A stretch of 64,000 nt of DNA from CAVSJA01 sp963728145 (GTDB lineage: Bacteria; Bacteroidota; Bacteroidia; Chitinophagales; Chitinophagaceae), in assembly GCA_963728145.1 (NCBI GenBank), contig CAVSJA010000007.1, positions 1,116,001 through 1,180,000 of the forward strand, in the 5' to 3' direction. Position numbers and translations under genes: made by a program. How positions within the stretch are numbered: position 1 is the first letter of the stretch; the number at the start of each line of letters is the position of its first letter. The notes beneath the pieces were generated by a model. That model was given only the letters and a program-made list of their open reading frames with translations, was not told the DNA's origin and searched no databases. Of the stretch, positions 7,932 to 18,460 are shown piece after piece.

Positions 7932-9296
7932 ATGGTCAAAATGAAAAAAATATTTTTCGCATCTTCCTTTACGCTGATGGCTACGGTTTCGAGTTCACAA
8001 AATATTGGTATTGGCGAACCTTCACCTGGTGCTAAACTCACCATCAAGGGATCGGATGCTTTTAATAAAAATTTCCTTGTTAAGACCATGTCGGGGGATA
8101 CATCCTTTTTTATCTACGATAATTTCCTTTTTATTAACGGGTATCCTACTGCTGGTTTTGTTTCAGCCTCACTAACCGTCAACAACAAATATTTTGTTCC
8201 TTTAGAGGGTGCCCAATTGGCGATTGCAGCTTCAGGTGAGCGCAGTGGTGGGTCTTCAAACGGGTCATTGAGCCAAATCCAATTTTACAATACCAATAAT
8301 ATGGCTGCCAGATTTTACATAGATTCTTATTTAGGAACGCAGGGGCCTAATTACTGGAGATTGAATTATTCATTCCCGGAACCGCCTTTTACTGCAAGAA
8401 CGTATTTTCATATAGGACAAGATGGAAATGCCGGGTTCGGCGAATTTGCGCCGAACGCTAAGCTGCAAATTAATCATCGAAGTTCAACTGCAGTACCAAC
8501 CCTGCGTCTTCATGACTCTTCAACAACAGCCGGGCCAATTGTTCATTTTAGCAATACAGGAGGAACGGATGATTGGCAGATAAGATCAGTCCTGAATTCT
8601 ACAAACGACCGAATGGATTTCTTTTATAACAATACCATTACTGCCTCCTTGGTTAATTCTGGGACTACTGCGTCGTTTGGAATTGGAACAACCAATCCAG
8701 TTCATAGATTACAAATCAACACTGGGGCTCAACATTGTTATGCGCACTATACCAACTTGGCTACAGGTTCAAGTTCTTCAGACGGAGTACTTACCGGAGT
8801 TAATGGTGCTGGTACTGCATTTATTTTTAACAATGAGGCTACTCCGATGTACTTCGGAACGGCAGGCTTAAACCGCATGATGATTGATGCTTCAGGCAGA
8901 GTTGGTATTGGTGTAGACCCACCTAGCGAAGCGCTGGACGTGAACGGCAATATTGAATCTTCCGGTTTGGTTAGAGTAACGGGAGAAGTAAATCGTCCGG
9001 CGACGGGTACTTCTCATCTATTACCGATTGCTTACGGAAACATTTCAGCCACTGGCACCATAAGTCACTCCAGCGGAAATATTACCGTAACAAAAACTGG
9101 TGTTGGTGACTATGAAATTGAAATAACGGGAGTCAGCTACAATTTCCAATTGTTTGCCACATTGGTAACGCCCACTGGCACCACACCTGTATTTGCAAGT
9201 ACCAACAGCGTGAGTGGCCATCTTTTAGTACATACACTGAACCTGGCAGGAAATCCTGTTGACAACCGATTCAGTTTTGTTGTTTACGCGCAATAA
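7932..9296 (+). CDS. Exported beta-rich repeat protein (paralog 2)
   Basis: This 454-aa protein is collinear with the preceding gene. It has a signal peptide ending near VSSSQ, then NIGIGEPSPGAKLTIKGSD, a central region with KLQINHRSSTAVPTLRLHDSS, VGIGVDPPSEALDVNGNI, and the same C-terminal domain beginning SSGLVRVTGEVNRPATG. A second ATG four codons in (7944) may be the true start, because it begins MKKIFFASSF. There is no enzyme motif and no C-terminal sorting tag. The function is unknown; a cell-surface or fibre-like structural role is inferred from the VGIG...P motifs. Confidence 0.75.
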   Translation: MVKMKKIFFASSFTLMATVSSSQNIGIGEPSPGAKLTIKGSDAFNKNFLVKTMSGDTSFFIYDNFLFINGYPTAGFVSASLTVNNKYFVPLEGAQLAIAASGERSGGSSNGSLSQIQFYNTNNMAARFYIDSYLGTQGPNYWRLNYSFPEPPFTARTYFHIGQDGNAGFGEFAPNAKLQINHRSSTAVPTLRLHDSSTTAGPIVHFSNTGGTDDWQIRSVLNSTNDRMDFFYNNTITASLVNSGTTASFGIGTTNPVHRLQINTGAQHCYAHYTNLATGSSSSDGVLTGVNGAGTAFIFNNEATPMYFGTAGLNRMMIDASGRVGIGVDPPSEALDVNGNIESSGLVRVTGEVNRPATGTSHLLPIAYGNISATGTISHSSGNITVTKTGVGDYEIEITGVSYNFQLFATLVTPTGTTPVFASTNSVSGHLLVHTLNLAGNPVDNRFSFVVYAQ

Positions 9297-9405
9297 TTAG
9301 TTGACTCGTTAATTGGTGGACTGGTTGATTGGTTAATTAGTTGATGAGTTGACCAGGAACGACTTTCCCTAATCAACTAATCAACTAGTTAACCAATCAA
9401 CTGCT
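9297..9405. repeat. GGTTGATT octamer hairpin downstream of paralog 2
   Basis: Forward GTTGATT/GTTAATT-type units (about 9299-9350) and inverted AATCAACT/AACCAATC units (about 9371-9402) are separated by a spacer containing GGAACGAC. The spacer carries the complement of the TCGTTCC seen in the hairpin after paralog 1. It begins immediately at the upstream stop codon and leaves about 70 bases before the next start. Confidence 0.75.
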
Positions 9406-9476
9406 TCGTCCAAAATACCCCAATGGGGGATAAGATATTTGGATATTGGATTTGAACCTTTATCCAAATTCTGTTT

Positions 9477-12400
9477 ATGAACCGCAAGATCCTGGTCACC
9501 GTACTTATTTTTTTCTTCAACCTTCAGCTTAAAAGCCAAAATAATATCGGGATTGGAACAGCAAATCCTGAATCCAGTGCAATGCTCGATATAACAGCAA
9601 CGGATAAGGGAATTTTGATTCCTCGGGTTTCTCTCACCAATATAACTTCGTCTGCTCCGGTAAACCTTGCGGCCCAGGGTTTGTTGGTATGGAATACAAA
9701 TACGTCCCTAACAGGTGGAACTGGTATTGGCTTTTATTACTGGGACGGCCTAAAATGGCAAAGCCTGCTCGCTGATGACAAAGGATGGAAATTATCTGGA
9801 AATGGAGGTACTAATCCAACCACCCAATTCTTCGGGACAACTGATAACCAGCCATTGAACTTCCGGGTGAATAATCTCCAGGTTGGAAAGATTGATCCTG
9901 GATTTTTTAATACTTTATTGGGTGCGGGAGCAGGGATCAACCTGTCCCCCACAACGCCTACTACCAGCCGAAAAAATGTTTTTATTGGAGATAGTTCTGG
10001 ACGAAACAGCACAACCGGCGCACAGAATACTTTCATAGGCTTTCGAACGGGGCATAGCAATATTGACGGCTTCGATAATACTTTTATCGGTCATCGATCA
10101 GGAGCCTTAAATACTGCTTCAAACAATACTTTTATCGGGTCTTATGCGGGTGAACTCAATACAACAGGACAGTATAATTTTTTTGCAGGTAATGCGGCAG
10201 GGCAAAACAACAGTACCGGAAATCAAAACACTTTTGTTGGTTTTTTCGCAGGAATAGCTAATACCACAGCTTCCGATAATACTTTCATTGGATTTCGCGC
10301 CGGTCACAACAATACTGTCGGCATCAACAATACTTTCATTGGTACTCATTCGGGGTTTTTCAATGTAACCGGCCAATCGAATGTGTTTCTTGGGAATTCC
10401 GCCGGCCAGGAAAATACAGAGGGAAGCTATAATACATTCCTTGGATTTTATTCGGGCATCAGTAATACCACTGGTAGTCAAAATACCTTCGTAGGTGATT
10501 CCGCGGGTCTGCTTAATAGTACCGGTTCCCTCAATACTTTTATTGGACAACGGGCCGGCCGCAGTAACACCACTGCAATTGCAAATACATTTGTTGGATT
10601 TAACGCAGGAAGCGATAATACTACCGGGCAGCCGAATAGCTTTTTTGGTTTTCAGACAGGTCGGAAAAACACTACAGGGAATTTAAATTCATTTTATGGT
10701 TATTTCGCCGGCGAGGGAAATGCGACAGGAAGTGAGAATAGTTATTTCGGAGCAAGCGCTGGAAGAGGGGATATTAATAACGGTTCTTCCGGGAACCGGA
10801 ACTCCGCCTTCGGGCGATTGGCTGGCCAATTCATAAGTACCGGAAACAGCAATTCATTTTTTGGAGCCTATAGTGGCAATCAAAACAGCACAGGTTCATT
10901 TAATACATTCATTGGTGATTCAGCAGGACGCAGCAATACTACTGGATCACGTAATACTTTTGTGGGAAGGAGCGCCGGTACAAACAGCACTACAGCTGAT
11001 GCCAATTCCTTTTTTGGTTTCATGGCAGGGCACGATAACAGTACCGGTCAACTAAATAGCTTTTTCGGAAATAGTGCAGGAGAAAAAAATACGAACGGTG
11101 GTTTAAATTCCTTTTTCGGGCACTTTGCAGGACAAGGGAATAAAACGGGAACCGAGAACAGTTACTTTGGTGCAAGTGCAGGAAGGGGTGATATCATCAA
11201 TGGTTCTACAGGACAAGAGAATGCTGCTTTTGGCAGAATGGCTGGTCAATTTATTACATCGGGCAACAATAATTCTTTCGTTGGAGCGCATAGCGGTAAT
11301 CAAAACACATCCGGAAATAACAATACATTTCTTGGCGACTCTGCCGGGTATAACAATACAATTGCAGGAAATAATACTTTCGTTGGAAAAAATGCTGGAT
11401 TAAATAATACCAATGGCTCGTCCAATTCTTTTTTTGGGATTAATGCAGGTTCTTCAAATACATCAGGAACTTTCAATTCTTTCTTTGGAAACGAGGCTGG
11501 TTATTTCAACACGACAGGCATTTTGAATTGTTTCTTTGGACGTTTTGCCGGACAAGAAAATACCAGCGGTTTCTACAATTCATTTTTTGGCTCACATGCT
11601 GGAGAAAGGAATAGTACCGGTAATGAAAATAGTTTCTTCGGCCGGATGGCAGGTGAGGTAAATTCCCTCGGAGCAAGTAACACTTTCGTTGGTGCTCATA
11701 GTGGCAGACAGAATCTGACGGGGAACGATAATGTATTCATTGGAGACTCTGCGGCGCTCACAAATGCTGATGGTTCATTCAATACTATTATTGGGGCCAA
11801 ATCGAACCTGGGTGGTTTTAGTTTTTCAAACGCTTCAGCAATCGGCGCTAAAAGTTTTGTTGCCGCAAGCAATAGCCTGGTTTTGGGAAGTATTAACGGT
11901 ATCAACGGTGCGACCGCCGATACGAGGGTAGGCATCGGGATTACCGCACCCCAGGCAAGACTTCATATTACAATCAATGACCCTGCCAACGGAGGAGCGC
12001 TGCAGGGAATATTGATGGAAAATATCGGTGGTCCATCACCGGGAGAAGCAACTATTGCATTTAAGAACACTGCAACTGCAACTGATGCCTGGATGATCGG
12101 CCTTAATGAAACGAGCGATCTGTCATTTGCTTTTGGCAACCAATTGATCGCCGGAACAACGCGTGTTTTTATTCAGGATGACGGAAATACCGGAATAGGA
12201 ACAACGACTCCTGCTGCGAAATTGGATGTAAACGGTACAGTTAAGATTGGAAGCACTGGCACAGTTCTTACCAGTGTTATAAAGGCTACGGTAAATATCG
12301 ATCTTCCCCCTATGCTCGCCAGTGGAACTACTGTCATAGCAGTGCCAATCGCAAATACTCAGCTGGGCTCAACAGTTATGGTTTCACCTGCAATCGATCT

Positions 12401-12530
12401 GTCACCTGCAATGATAATTGCATATGCCCGCGTTTCTTCAGCCGGGACTGTGGAGATCAAGTTTATCAATCTAAATGGATTTACAGTTAACGAAACTGCA
12501 AAGGATTTTTTTATTACTGTGGTGTTATGA
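9477..12530 (+). CDS. Giant exported protein with 35 tandem 17-residue repeats
   Basis: This 1017-aa protein has a signal peptide (about 1-20) and an N-terminal module with NIGIGTANPESSAMLDI and GILIPRVSL. From Asn167 to residue 768 it contains 35 consecutive units of the pattern N(T/S)F(I/V/F)GxxAGxxN(T/S)TGxx. Of these, 32 are 17 residues long, one is 16 and two are 21 (both contain SYFGASAGRGDI). The regular Gly and Asn ladder predicts a beta-roll or beta-solenoid. After the array come YadA-head-like sequence (ASAIGAKS...NSLVLGS), VGIGITAPQARLHI, GIGTTTPAAKLDVNG and a C-terminal beta domain. The role is unknown; a surface fibre or adhesin-like structure is inferred. It follows two shorter relatives. 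Confidence 0.8.
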   Translation: MNRKILVTVLIFFFNLQLKSQNNIGIGTANPESSAMLDITATDKGILIPRVSLTNITSSAPVNLAAQGLLVWNTNTSLTGGTGIGFYYWDGLKWQSLLADDKGWKLSGNGGTNPTTQFFGTTDNQPLNFRVNNLQVGKIDPGFFNTLLGAGAGINLSPTTPTTSRKNVFIGDSSGRNSTTGAQNTFIGFRTGHSNIDGFDNTFIGHRSGALNTASNNTFIGSYAGELNTTGQYNFFAGNAAGQNNSTGNQNTFVGFFAGIANTTASDNTFIGFRAGHNNTVGINNTFIGTHSGFFNVTGQSNVFLGNSAGQENTEGSYNTFLGFYSGISNTTGSQNTFVGDSAGLLNSTGSLNTFIGQRAGRSNTTAIANTFVGFNAGSDNTTGQPNSFFGFQTGRKNTTGNLNSFYGYFAGEGNATGSENSYFGASAGRGDINNGSSGNRNSAFGRLAGQFISTGNSNSFFGAYSGNQNSTGSFNTFIGDSAGRSNTTGSRNTFVGRSAGTNSTTADANSFFGFMAGHDNSTGQLNSFFGNSAGEKNTNGGLNSFFGHFAGQGNKTGTENSYFGASAGRGDIINGSTGQENAAFGRMAGQFITSGNNNSFVGAHSGNQNTSGNNNTFLGDSAGYNNTIAGNNTFVGKNAGLNNTNGSSNSFFGINAGSSNTSGTFNSFFGNEAGYFNTTGILNCFFGRFAGQENTSGFYNSFFGSHAGERNSTGNENSFFGRMAGEVNSLGASNTFVGAHSGRQNLTGNDNVFIGDSAALTNADGSFNTIIGAKSNLGGFSFSNASAIGAKSFVAASNSLVLGSINGINGATADTRVGIGITAPQARLHITINDPANGGALQGILMENIGGPSPGEATIAFKNTATATDAWMIGLNETSDLSFAFGNQLIAGTTRVFIQDDGNTGIGTTTPAAKLDVNGTVKIGSTGTVLTSVIKATVNIDLPPMLASGTTVIAVPIANTQLGSTVMVSPAIDLSPAMIIAYARVSSAGTVEIKFINLNGFTVNETAKDFFITVVL

Positions 12531-12581
12531 TCGATGGAATGGCTTTAGATGATCAACTTAACAATCACATAATTCCAATCA

Positions 12582-13517
12582 TCATTTACAGAACCACGGA
12601 TCCGCCTGCGTTTTCGAAATTGAAGAAGAATTATTGTAACAGAATTGATGAGATCTCGAAGTGACTTTGGAAATCTCACTGGTGACCTTAGTTCCTCTTT
12701 GAGTATTGGGAACTTTTACCTCGTCTTGCGAATTTGGCTGGATATTATTGAATCGGATATCTTTTGTTTCGAAAATAGCACCGTCATTTTTGTAATAAGT
12801 GAGTTTGACGACGACTTCGTCAATAATTCTCTCGGATTTATTATTTACATAGATCACTAAGCCCGTTATTCCACCAAGTGGCCTAAATTTATATTTACTT
12901 GCTTTGTGGTTGATATATCCGCTCCAGTTTCTTCTGAATGCTTTATTCTTTTGATCGAGTGAGGATTCAGTTGTTTTATCGTTCGAACCAGATTTTTTTG
13001 AATTTACTGTACCCGATTCCGCAGCGGTTTTTGTATCAGCAGTCTTTGCGGGCTCGTCCTCAGCCACAACAATTGCTCCCGTCGTACTTACAGATACAGT
13101 GCCTCCGGAGAAATTGATCAGGGAAAGAATGATCACAATTGCCAGTCCAAGTGCAAAAGCTACCAGTTTGGGACTTATCGCTGATTGAAGAGGAAGATCC
13201 GCGGTATCTGAGCGAAAGGAATTGGCTTGTTTGGTTGAATTGAACTCCGGGAATTCATTCCTGTTAGAATCTGTCCTTAATGCTGGATTTTGGTTCGGTT
13301 CTTCTTTATTACTAAGCTTCGCCAGAACGGGAGGATACTCATTCAAAATATTTGCAGGGAAAAAAGACTTAAGTTCTTTCAGTTCGGCTGCTCTTATCCA
13401 ATCTTTTTCTTCCTGGCACCATATCCTTGAATTCGGGGTAAGCGATTGTGCCTTCAATTCCTTCAGTGAATAAGGGCCGAGTTGGGTCTCTCCGTCTAAT
13501 AGGTAATAGGTTTTCAT
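12582..13517 (-). CDS. GYF-domain membrane-anchored protein
   Basis: This 311-aa protein starts with a GYF_2-type domain (residues 4-53: YYLLDGETQLGPYSLKELK, then IWCQEEKDWIRA). A polar linker follows, then one transmembrane helix at about 118-136 (LVAFALGLAIVIILSLINF). The C-terminal part has a low-complexity Lys/Ser/Thr linker and a folded region with two cysteines near the end (QFCYNN and DPWFCK). GYF_2 domains usually serve as cytoplasmic protein-interaction modules in bacterial membrane proteins, and the partner is not evident. It is a single gene, convergent with the repeat protein. Confidence 0.82.
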   Translation of the reverse strand: MKTYYLLDGETQLGPYSLKELKAQSLTPNSRIWCQEEKDWIRAAELKELKSFFPANILNEYPPVLAKLSNKEEPNQNPALRTDSNRNEFPEFNSTKQANSFRSDTADLPLQSAISPKLVAFALGLAIVIILSLINFSGGTVSVSTTGAIVVAEDEPAKTADTKTAAESGTVNSKKSGSNDKTTESSLDQKNKAFRRNWSGYINHKASKYKFRPLGGITGLVIYVNNKSERIIDEVVVKLTYYKNDGAIFETKDIRFNNIQPNSQDEVKVPNTQRGTKVTSEISKVTSRSHQFCYNNSSSISKTQADPWFCK

Positions 13518-13725
13518 ACGGTTATGGCAGCAACACTAAAATAACGCACAGAATGGAAAATACGTACTTAATTTAGATCAAATCTAAGGAATTAACTCTA
13601 AGCAGATGAAGGAGTTAGGTCGACAAAAATTTGGGACAATTTGGGGAAAAATTTCCCTAGTTCCAGTATACGGGGTCCATCTCCTTGAGTTTGAGGGGAG
13701 TATTGGAAGGCGAAACGAGCCTGCT

Positions 13726-14622
13726 TTAAGCAAGGCTTTGGACGATAAGATGGGCTATGCTTTTCGACGAATGGCCATCTATGTCGAGTTCGGGATTGAA
13801 AATGCTGACGCTCAGTCCGAAGATCATACCCGTTTGTATGATCGATTTCAATACTTCTTTGACTTCTTCTAATTCCAATCCTCCTGGCAAACGATAATCA
13901 ACAGCAGGATTAATATCATCCGAAAGAACATCCGTGTCAAAATGGATCCAAAAACCATCTGTATCCATTCTTTTGATATGAGTCAGAATCGCCTTTACAG
14001 TATTATTTATCCCACCTGTTCTAATTTCTTCAAGACTGAAGCATTTGATCTTTGTCTCCCTGATATCCTGTGAGCGATATTTTTTAGTTTCTTCCCAATC
14101 CCTTTGACCAATATGTATTACCAGTTCATCGTCAACATAGGGTTTTCGGTTATTGATATTAGTTAAAACTTCCGGGCCTCTACCAGTAACAATCGCGAGG
14201 TCCATATCCGCAACTTCACCAGTAATGGATTTTTCAGGTTCATAAAAGTCTGCATGCGCATCGAGGAAGATCAAACCAAATTTTCCATTCCCTTTTAACG
14301 CCTGCATAATGCCAATGAGAATGCTGCAATCACCTCCTAACACCAGTGCGAATTGGTCCTTATTAATCGTGTCAATTGCTTTACCAAGTTCAATTGAATA
14401 GTCACGGATTAATAAAGGATTAAGGCAATTCGTTTCAGGATCTCTTCGATTACTATAAAGATGATTGGGGGCGGGTAATTCTATGATTGGGTTTTTCGAA
14501 TCTATGAGTTTATTCAGACCAGAGTTTAAGAGCGATTCAGGAAGTAATTCAACTCCGGATGGTTTTAATCCAAGAATTGATGGAGCGCAGATGATTTGGA
14601 TAGCGGGATTTGATCTTTCCAT
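13726..14622 (-). CDS. Arginase/agmatinase-family ureohydrolase
   Basis: This is a 298-aa cytoplasmic enzyme. Manganese-site motifs are visible as GGDCS (96-100), LDAHADF (Asp121, His123, Asp125) and HFDTDVLSDDINPAVD in the C-terminal third. The first motif normally reads GGDHS, so one metal ligand is Cys99 instead of His, a variant seen in some family members. The family hydrolyses guanidino groups (arginine, agmatine, formiminoglutamate and others), and the substrate cannot be assigned here. An ATG at 14622 is preferred over an immediately preceding TTG. The gene is divergent from smc, about 200 bases away. Confidence 0.87.
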   Translation of the reverse strand: MERSNPAIQIICAPSILGLKPSGVELLPESLLNSGLNKLIDSKNPIIELPAPNHLYSNRRDPETNCLNPLLIRDYSIELGKAIDTINKDQFALVLGGDCSILIGIMQALKGNGKFGLIFLDAHADFYEPEKSITGEVADMDLAIVTGRGPEVLTNINNRKPYVDDELVIHIGQRDWEETKKYRSQDIRETKIKCFSLEEIRTGGINNTVKAILTHIKRMDTDGFWIHFDTDVLSDDINPAVDYRLPGGLELEEVKEVLKSIIQTGMIFGLSVSIFNPELDIDGHSSKSIAHLIVQSLA

Positions 14623-14798
14623 CAATTGGGAACTTTACAATGAAGTGGTAAAAAATTATACCGGGAATCCACCCGGGCATTTTATCAACACCCCCTTAAT
14701 AACTCTAACCCGGCATGATTATAACCGCTTGTGAGTAAGTCGTTAATAATTATCAATTCATTAAATTTTAGACAGATTATTTTACGGCCCTAAACGGC

Positions 14799-14806
14799 TA
14801 TTTTTG
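14799..14806 (+). promoter_or_regulatory. Possible -7 promoter box (TAnnTTTG) for smc
   Basis: TATTTTTG matches the Bacteroidota primary sigma -7 consensus TAnnTTTG and lies 22 bases before the GTG start of smc. No convincing -33 TTG is found at the expected 19-21-base spacing, so this is tentative. Confidence 0.35.
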
Positions 14807-14828
14807 TCCATTACCAAAATTCGAACCT

Positions 14829-17800
14829 GTGCGATTAAAGAGCTTAGAAATCAAGGGATTTAAAAGTTTTGCCGATAAAACCATCGTCAACTTTGACGAA
14901 GGAATTACCGGCGTTATCGGTCCAAATGGTTGCGGAAAAAGCAATATCGTAGACAGCATCCGTTGGGTGATCGGCGAACAAAAGATCAGCCACCTGCGCA
15001 GTGAAAACCTGGAAAGCCTGGTATTTAATGGTTCCAAGACCCGCTCTGCCAGCGGTCTCGCCGAAGTGAGCCTCACCTTCGAAAATACCAGGAACCTGCT
15101 GCCCACCGAATTCAATACCGTAACCGTTACCCGTAAATTTTACAAAAGCGGGGAAAGCGAATACCGCCTGAATGATGTGCAATGCCGGTTGAAGGATATC
15201 CAGAATCTTTTTATGGATACGGGTGTAAGCACCGACAGCTATGCCATCATTGAACTGGGCATGGTGGATGACCTGATCAAAGACAAAGACAATAGCCGCC
15301 GCCGGATGCTGGAACAGGCTGCCGGTATTTCCATTTATAAAACCCGAAAGAAAGAAGCAAAGCTAAAGCTGGATGCTACCGAACAGGATCTTGCCCGTAT
15401 CGAAGACCTTTTGTTCGAGATCAATAACCAATTGAAGAGTCTCGAGAACCAGGCAAAGAAGGCTGAGAAATATTACGAGATCAAAAAAGAATATCGGGAG
15501 TAAGCATTGAACTGGCAAAAGCAGCACTGGAAGGTTTTAATCTCACTTATAAAGAACTGAATGAACAAACGGAAACCGAAACCGATAAGAAGAATAAAAC
15601 TGGAAGCAGAAATAGCAACGAAGAAGCAGCGATGGAACAGGAGAAGCTAGGTTTCATTGAAAAGGAAAAAGCATTGCAGCAAATGCAGCATGACTTTAAT
15701 GACCTGTTGCAAACGCTGCGCAGCAAAGAAAATGAAAAAAACCTTGCAGCTCAGCGTTTGAATTTCTTAAAAGAAAAAGCCGGGAATCTACAGGATTTTC
15801 TGAAAAAGAGCGAAGGACAATTGAAAGGTATTGAAGAAAGCATTCAGTTCACCCAAAACCAGGTCGAAGAAGAACAGCTGAGATTGGATTCTTTGGAACA
15901 ACAACTGGATGAGATCCGCGAAACAGTTGAAGACAGAAGAAGGATGTTTGATGAAAAAAGGGCAGGAGTTGATCATTGCGCAGCGAAAATCAGCAAGTGC
16001 AACGCAACCAGTTTGAAGCAGAGAAAAAAGTAGCCGTTGCTGATACATCTATTCAAAACCTGCAATGATAGCATCGACTAGCTGGAGGAGGAATCAGTGA
16101 AGCGCAAAAGTCAATTAAAGCAATTGGAAGAAGATCAACATACCAGGGATGAGGAACTGCAGAGTAGAAAACGCGATCTTGAACAATTACAGGAACACCA
16201 GGAAAAAACAAAGGAACAGATACTGCAAACCCAGGCTGAATTGGAAACCTTGCGCCAGCAATTGGCGGAAGAAAACCGTAAACTGGATGCCAAGAAAAAT
16301 GAACACGATCTGCTGAAAAGCCTGATCGATTCAATGGAAGGTTATCCGGAAAGTGTGAAGTTTCTTCATAACAATCCAAACTGGAATCATACTGCACCGA
16401 TTCTTTCTGATATTATTTATGTAAAGGAAGAATACCGGGCAGCAGTTGAAAATGTATTGGAACCATACCTCAGCTATTATGTGGTAGAATAACCTGCAGG
16501 AAGGTTTGCAGGCGGTTCATTTGTTGGATGAGAACAAAAAAGGAAAAGCGAATTTCTTCTTGCTTGATAAATTCAATGAATCAGAAATTCCAGTTTATCA
16601 TCAACCGGATGCCAGCCATTCCTGCCATGGAGGTAATTGAAGTAGATGAACAATACCGCAAACTGGCAGAACATCTTCTTGGCAATGTATTTATTGCCGA
16701 AAATGAAGATGCGCTTACAGAATAGCAATGGCTCTGTGGTATTGGAAAAGAATGGTAAGTATGTAAAAGGAAAATATTCGCTTACCGGTGGAAGCGTTGG
16801 TTTATTTGAAGGAAAGAAAATCGGTCGTGCAAAAAATCTGGAAAAATTACAGGAAGAGATTGCCAGCCAGGAATCTGTAGTCGGGAAATTAAAGAATACC
16901 ATCCAGGAGAAGCATAATGAAGTGATTGCTTTTAATGAAGAGCTGAAAGAACAGGCGCTTAGAGAAGCACAGGAAGATATTAGTCACTTAACCAACCATG
17001 TATTTTCTCTTCAGAATAAAATGGAAAACCTTCACGGGTCACAGGCAGTAGCAGATTCAAGAATGCAGGAAACACAACTGATCCTTGAAGAAACTATCGC
17101 GGGTATTGAAAGTACAAGAGCTGAGTGGATGCATTTCGTAAGTTTATTGAATGAGTTGCGCGAAAAGTTGCACATTGCCGAAGCATGCTTATCAGGACTT
17201 CAGAAGAAGATTATAACCAGGCAAGTTCGAGCTTACAATGAATTCAACTTGCAGGTTACCCGTCAGCAAAGCAAGATCAATGCCCTGAAGCAGGAACTGG
17301 ACTTCAAGAAAAACCAGTTGAATGATCTGAGTGAGCAGATTGATATCAAATGCTTCCCAGTTAAAGCAAACAATTGAAAATATTTCTGAGAGTGAGGAAT
17401 TGGTTGCCACCGCTGAACAGGGTTTGATTGATCTGTTGAGAAAGAAGGAAGACGAAGAGACGAATTCTAAATGAAGCTGACCAGGCTTATTATAATCTTC
17501 GCAATCAATTGCAGTGAAAAAGAAAGCTGAGCTTCGTCATAAAGTAAAGGATAAGAGAACAGGTTGAGCATTTGCTTGCAGAAATCAAGGATAAGCTGAA
17601 TGAATTGAAGCTTCAGTTGGCAGGAATGAAGGAAAGATTGAATGTAGAATTCCGGATCAATCTGGATGATATATTGGATCGAACCCAGGGTGACTGAAAC
17701 GCCTGTGGAAGAATTGCAGGAAAAATGTGATCGGATGAAAAAGCGTTTGGAAAACCTTGGTGAAGTAAATCCAACCGCGATCGAAGCCTTTACGGAAATG

Positions 17801-18362
17801 AAGAAAACGATATGAGTTCATTCTTGAGCAAAAGAATGACCTGGTAACTGCAAAGGATAGTCTATTGCAAACGATCCAGGAAGTGGAAGCAACTGCCAAC
17901 CAGCAATTCCTGGATACCTTTAATAAAGTGAGGGATAATTTTCAGAAAGTATTCCAGGCATTATTTACGGAAGATGATACAGCGGATCTGATCCTGGAGA
18001 ATCCGGAGAACCTTGCCGAAACAGGTATTGATATAATTGCAAAACCAAAAGGCAAACGCCCATCTTCAATAACACAGTTAAGCGGAGGTGAGAAAACACT
18101 TACCGCAACGGCTCTTTTGTTTGCGATCTATCTGATCAAGCCGGCACCATTCTGTATACTGGATGAGGTGGATGCACCGCTGGATGATGCCAACGTGGGT
18201 AAATTCACGAATATGATCCGCCAGTTCAGCGAGGAAATCCAGTTCATCATTGTTACCCACAATAAAATGACCATGAGTGCTGTGGATGTGATCTATGGCG
18301 TAACCATGCAGGAGCCGGGTGTGAGTAAGCTGGTGCCGGTGGATTTTAGGGCGTTGAATTAG
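14829..18362 (+). pseudogene. smc: Chromosome segregation SMC protein, multiply frameshifted
   Basis: The span equals 1178 codons, the size of a full SMC. The N-terminal ATPase half is intact (GTG start, FKSFADK, Walker A GPNGCGKS at 31-38). The C-terminal half is intact too (LSGGEKTLTA signature, Walker B ILDEVDAPLDDANV). Between about 15500 and 17815 the coiled coils and hinge can be followed only by switching frame repeatedly, near 15500, 15593-15625, 16028, 16488, 16615, 16715, 17350, 17465, 17515-17575, 17680 and 17805. A TAG also interrupts the frame at 16079. All breaks look like single-base changes with no large loss. Consensus error is likely; real decay would be remarkable for this gene. 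Confidence 0.88.
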
Positions 18363-18364
18363 TC

Positions 18365-18460
18365 GGGAGTCGGGAATGGTGAATGGTGAATAGTGAATAG
18401 TGAATCCACCCATAACAACTAATTAACCAATTAACCAATCAACCAATCAACCCAATCTTT
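18365..18460. repeat. GTGAATG and AACCAATC short tandem arrays
   Basis: GTGAATG/GTGAATA heptamers occupy about 18375-18403, followed by AATTAACC/AATCAACC octamers at 18419-18452. Only one orientation of each is present here. They lie directly after the smc stop codon. Confidence 0.6.

Noticed and set aside
9975..11781. Antisense reading frames inside the 35-repeat gene
   Set aside because: They arise from the regular codon pattern of the repeats, and the plus strand has the clear signal peptide and repeat logic.
13606..13872. 88-aa plus-strand reading frame near the arginase end
   Set aside because: It overlaps the arginase C-terminus on the other strand, shows no family signal and looks like an antisense shadow.
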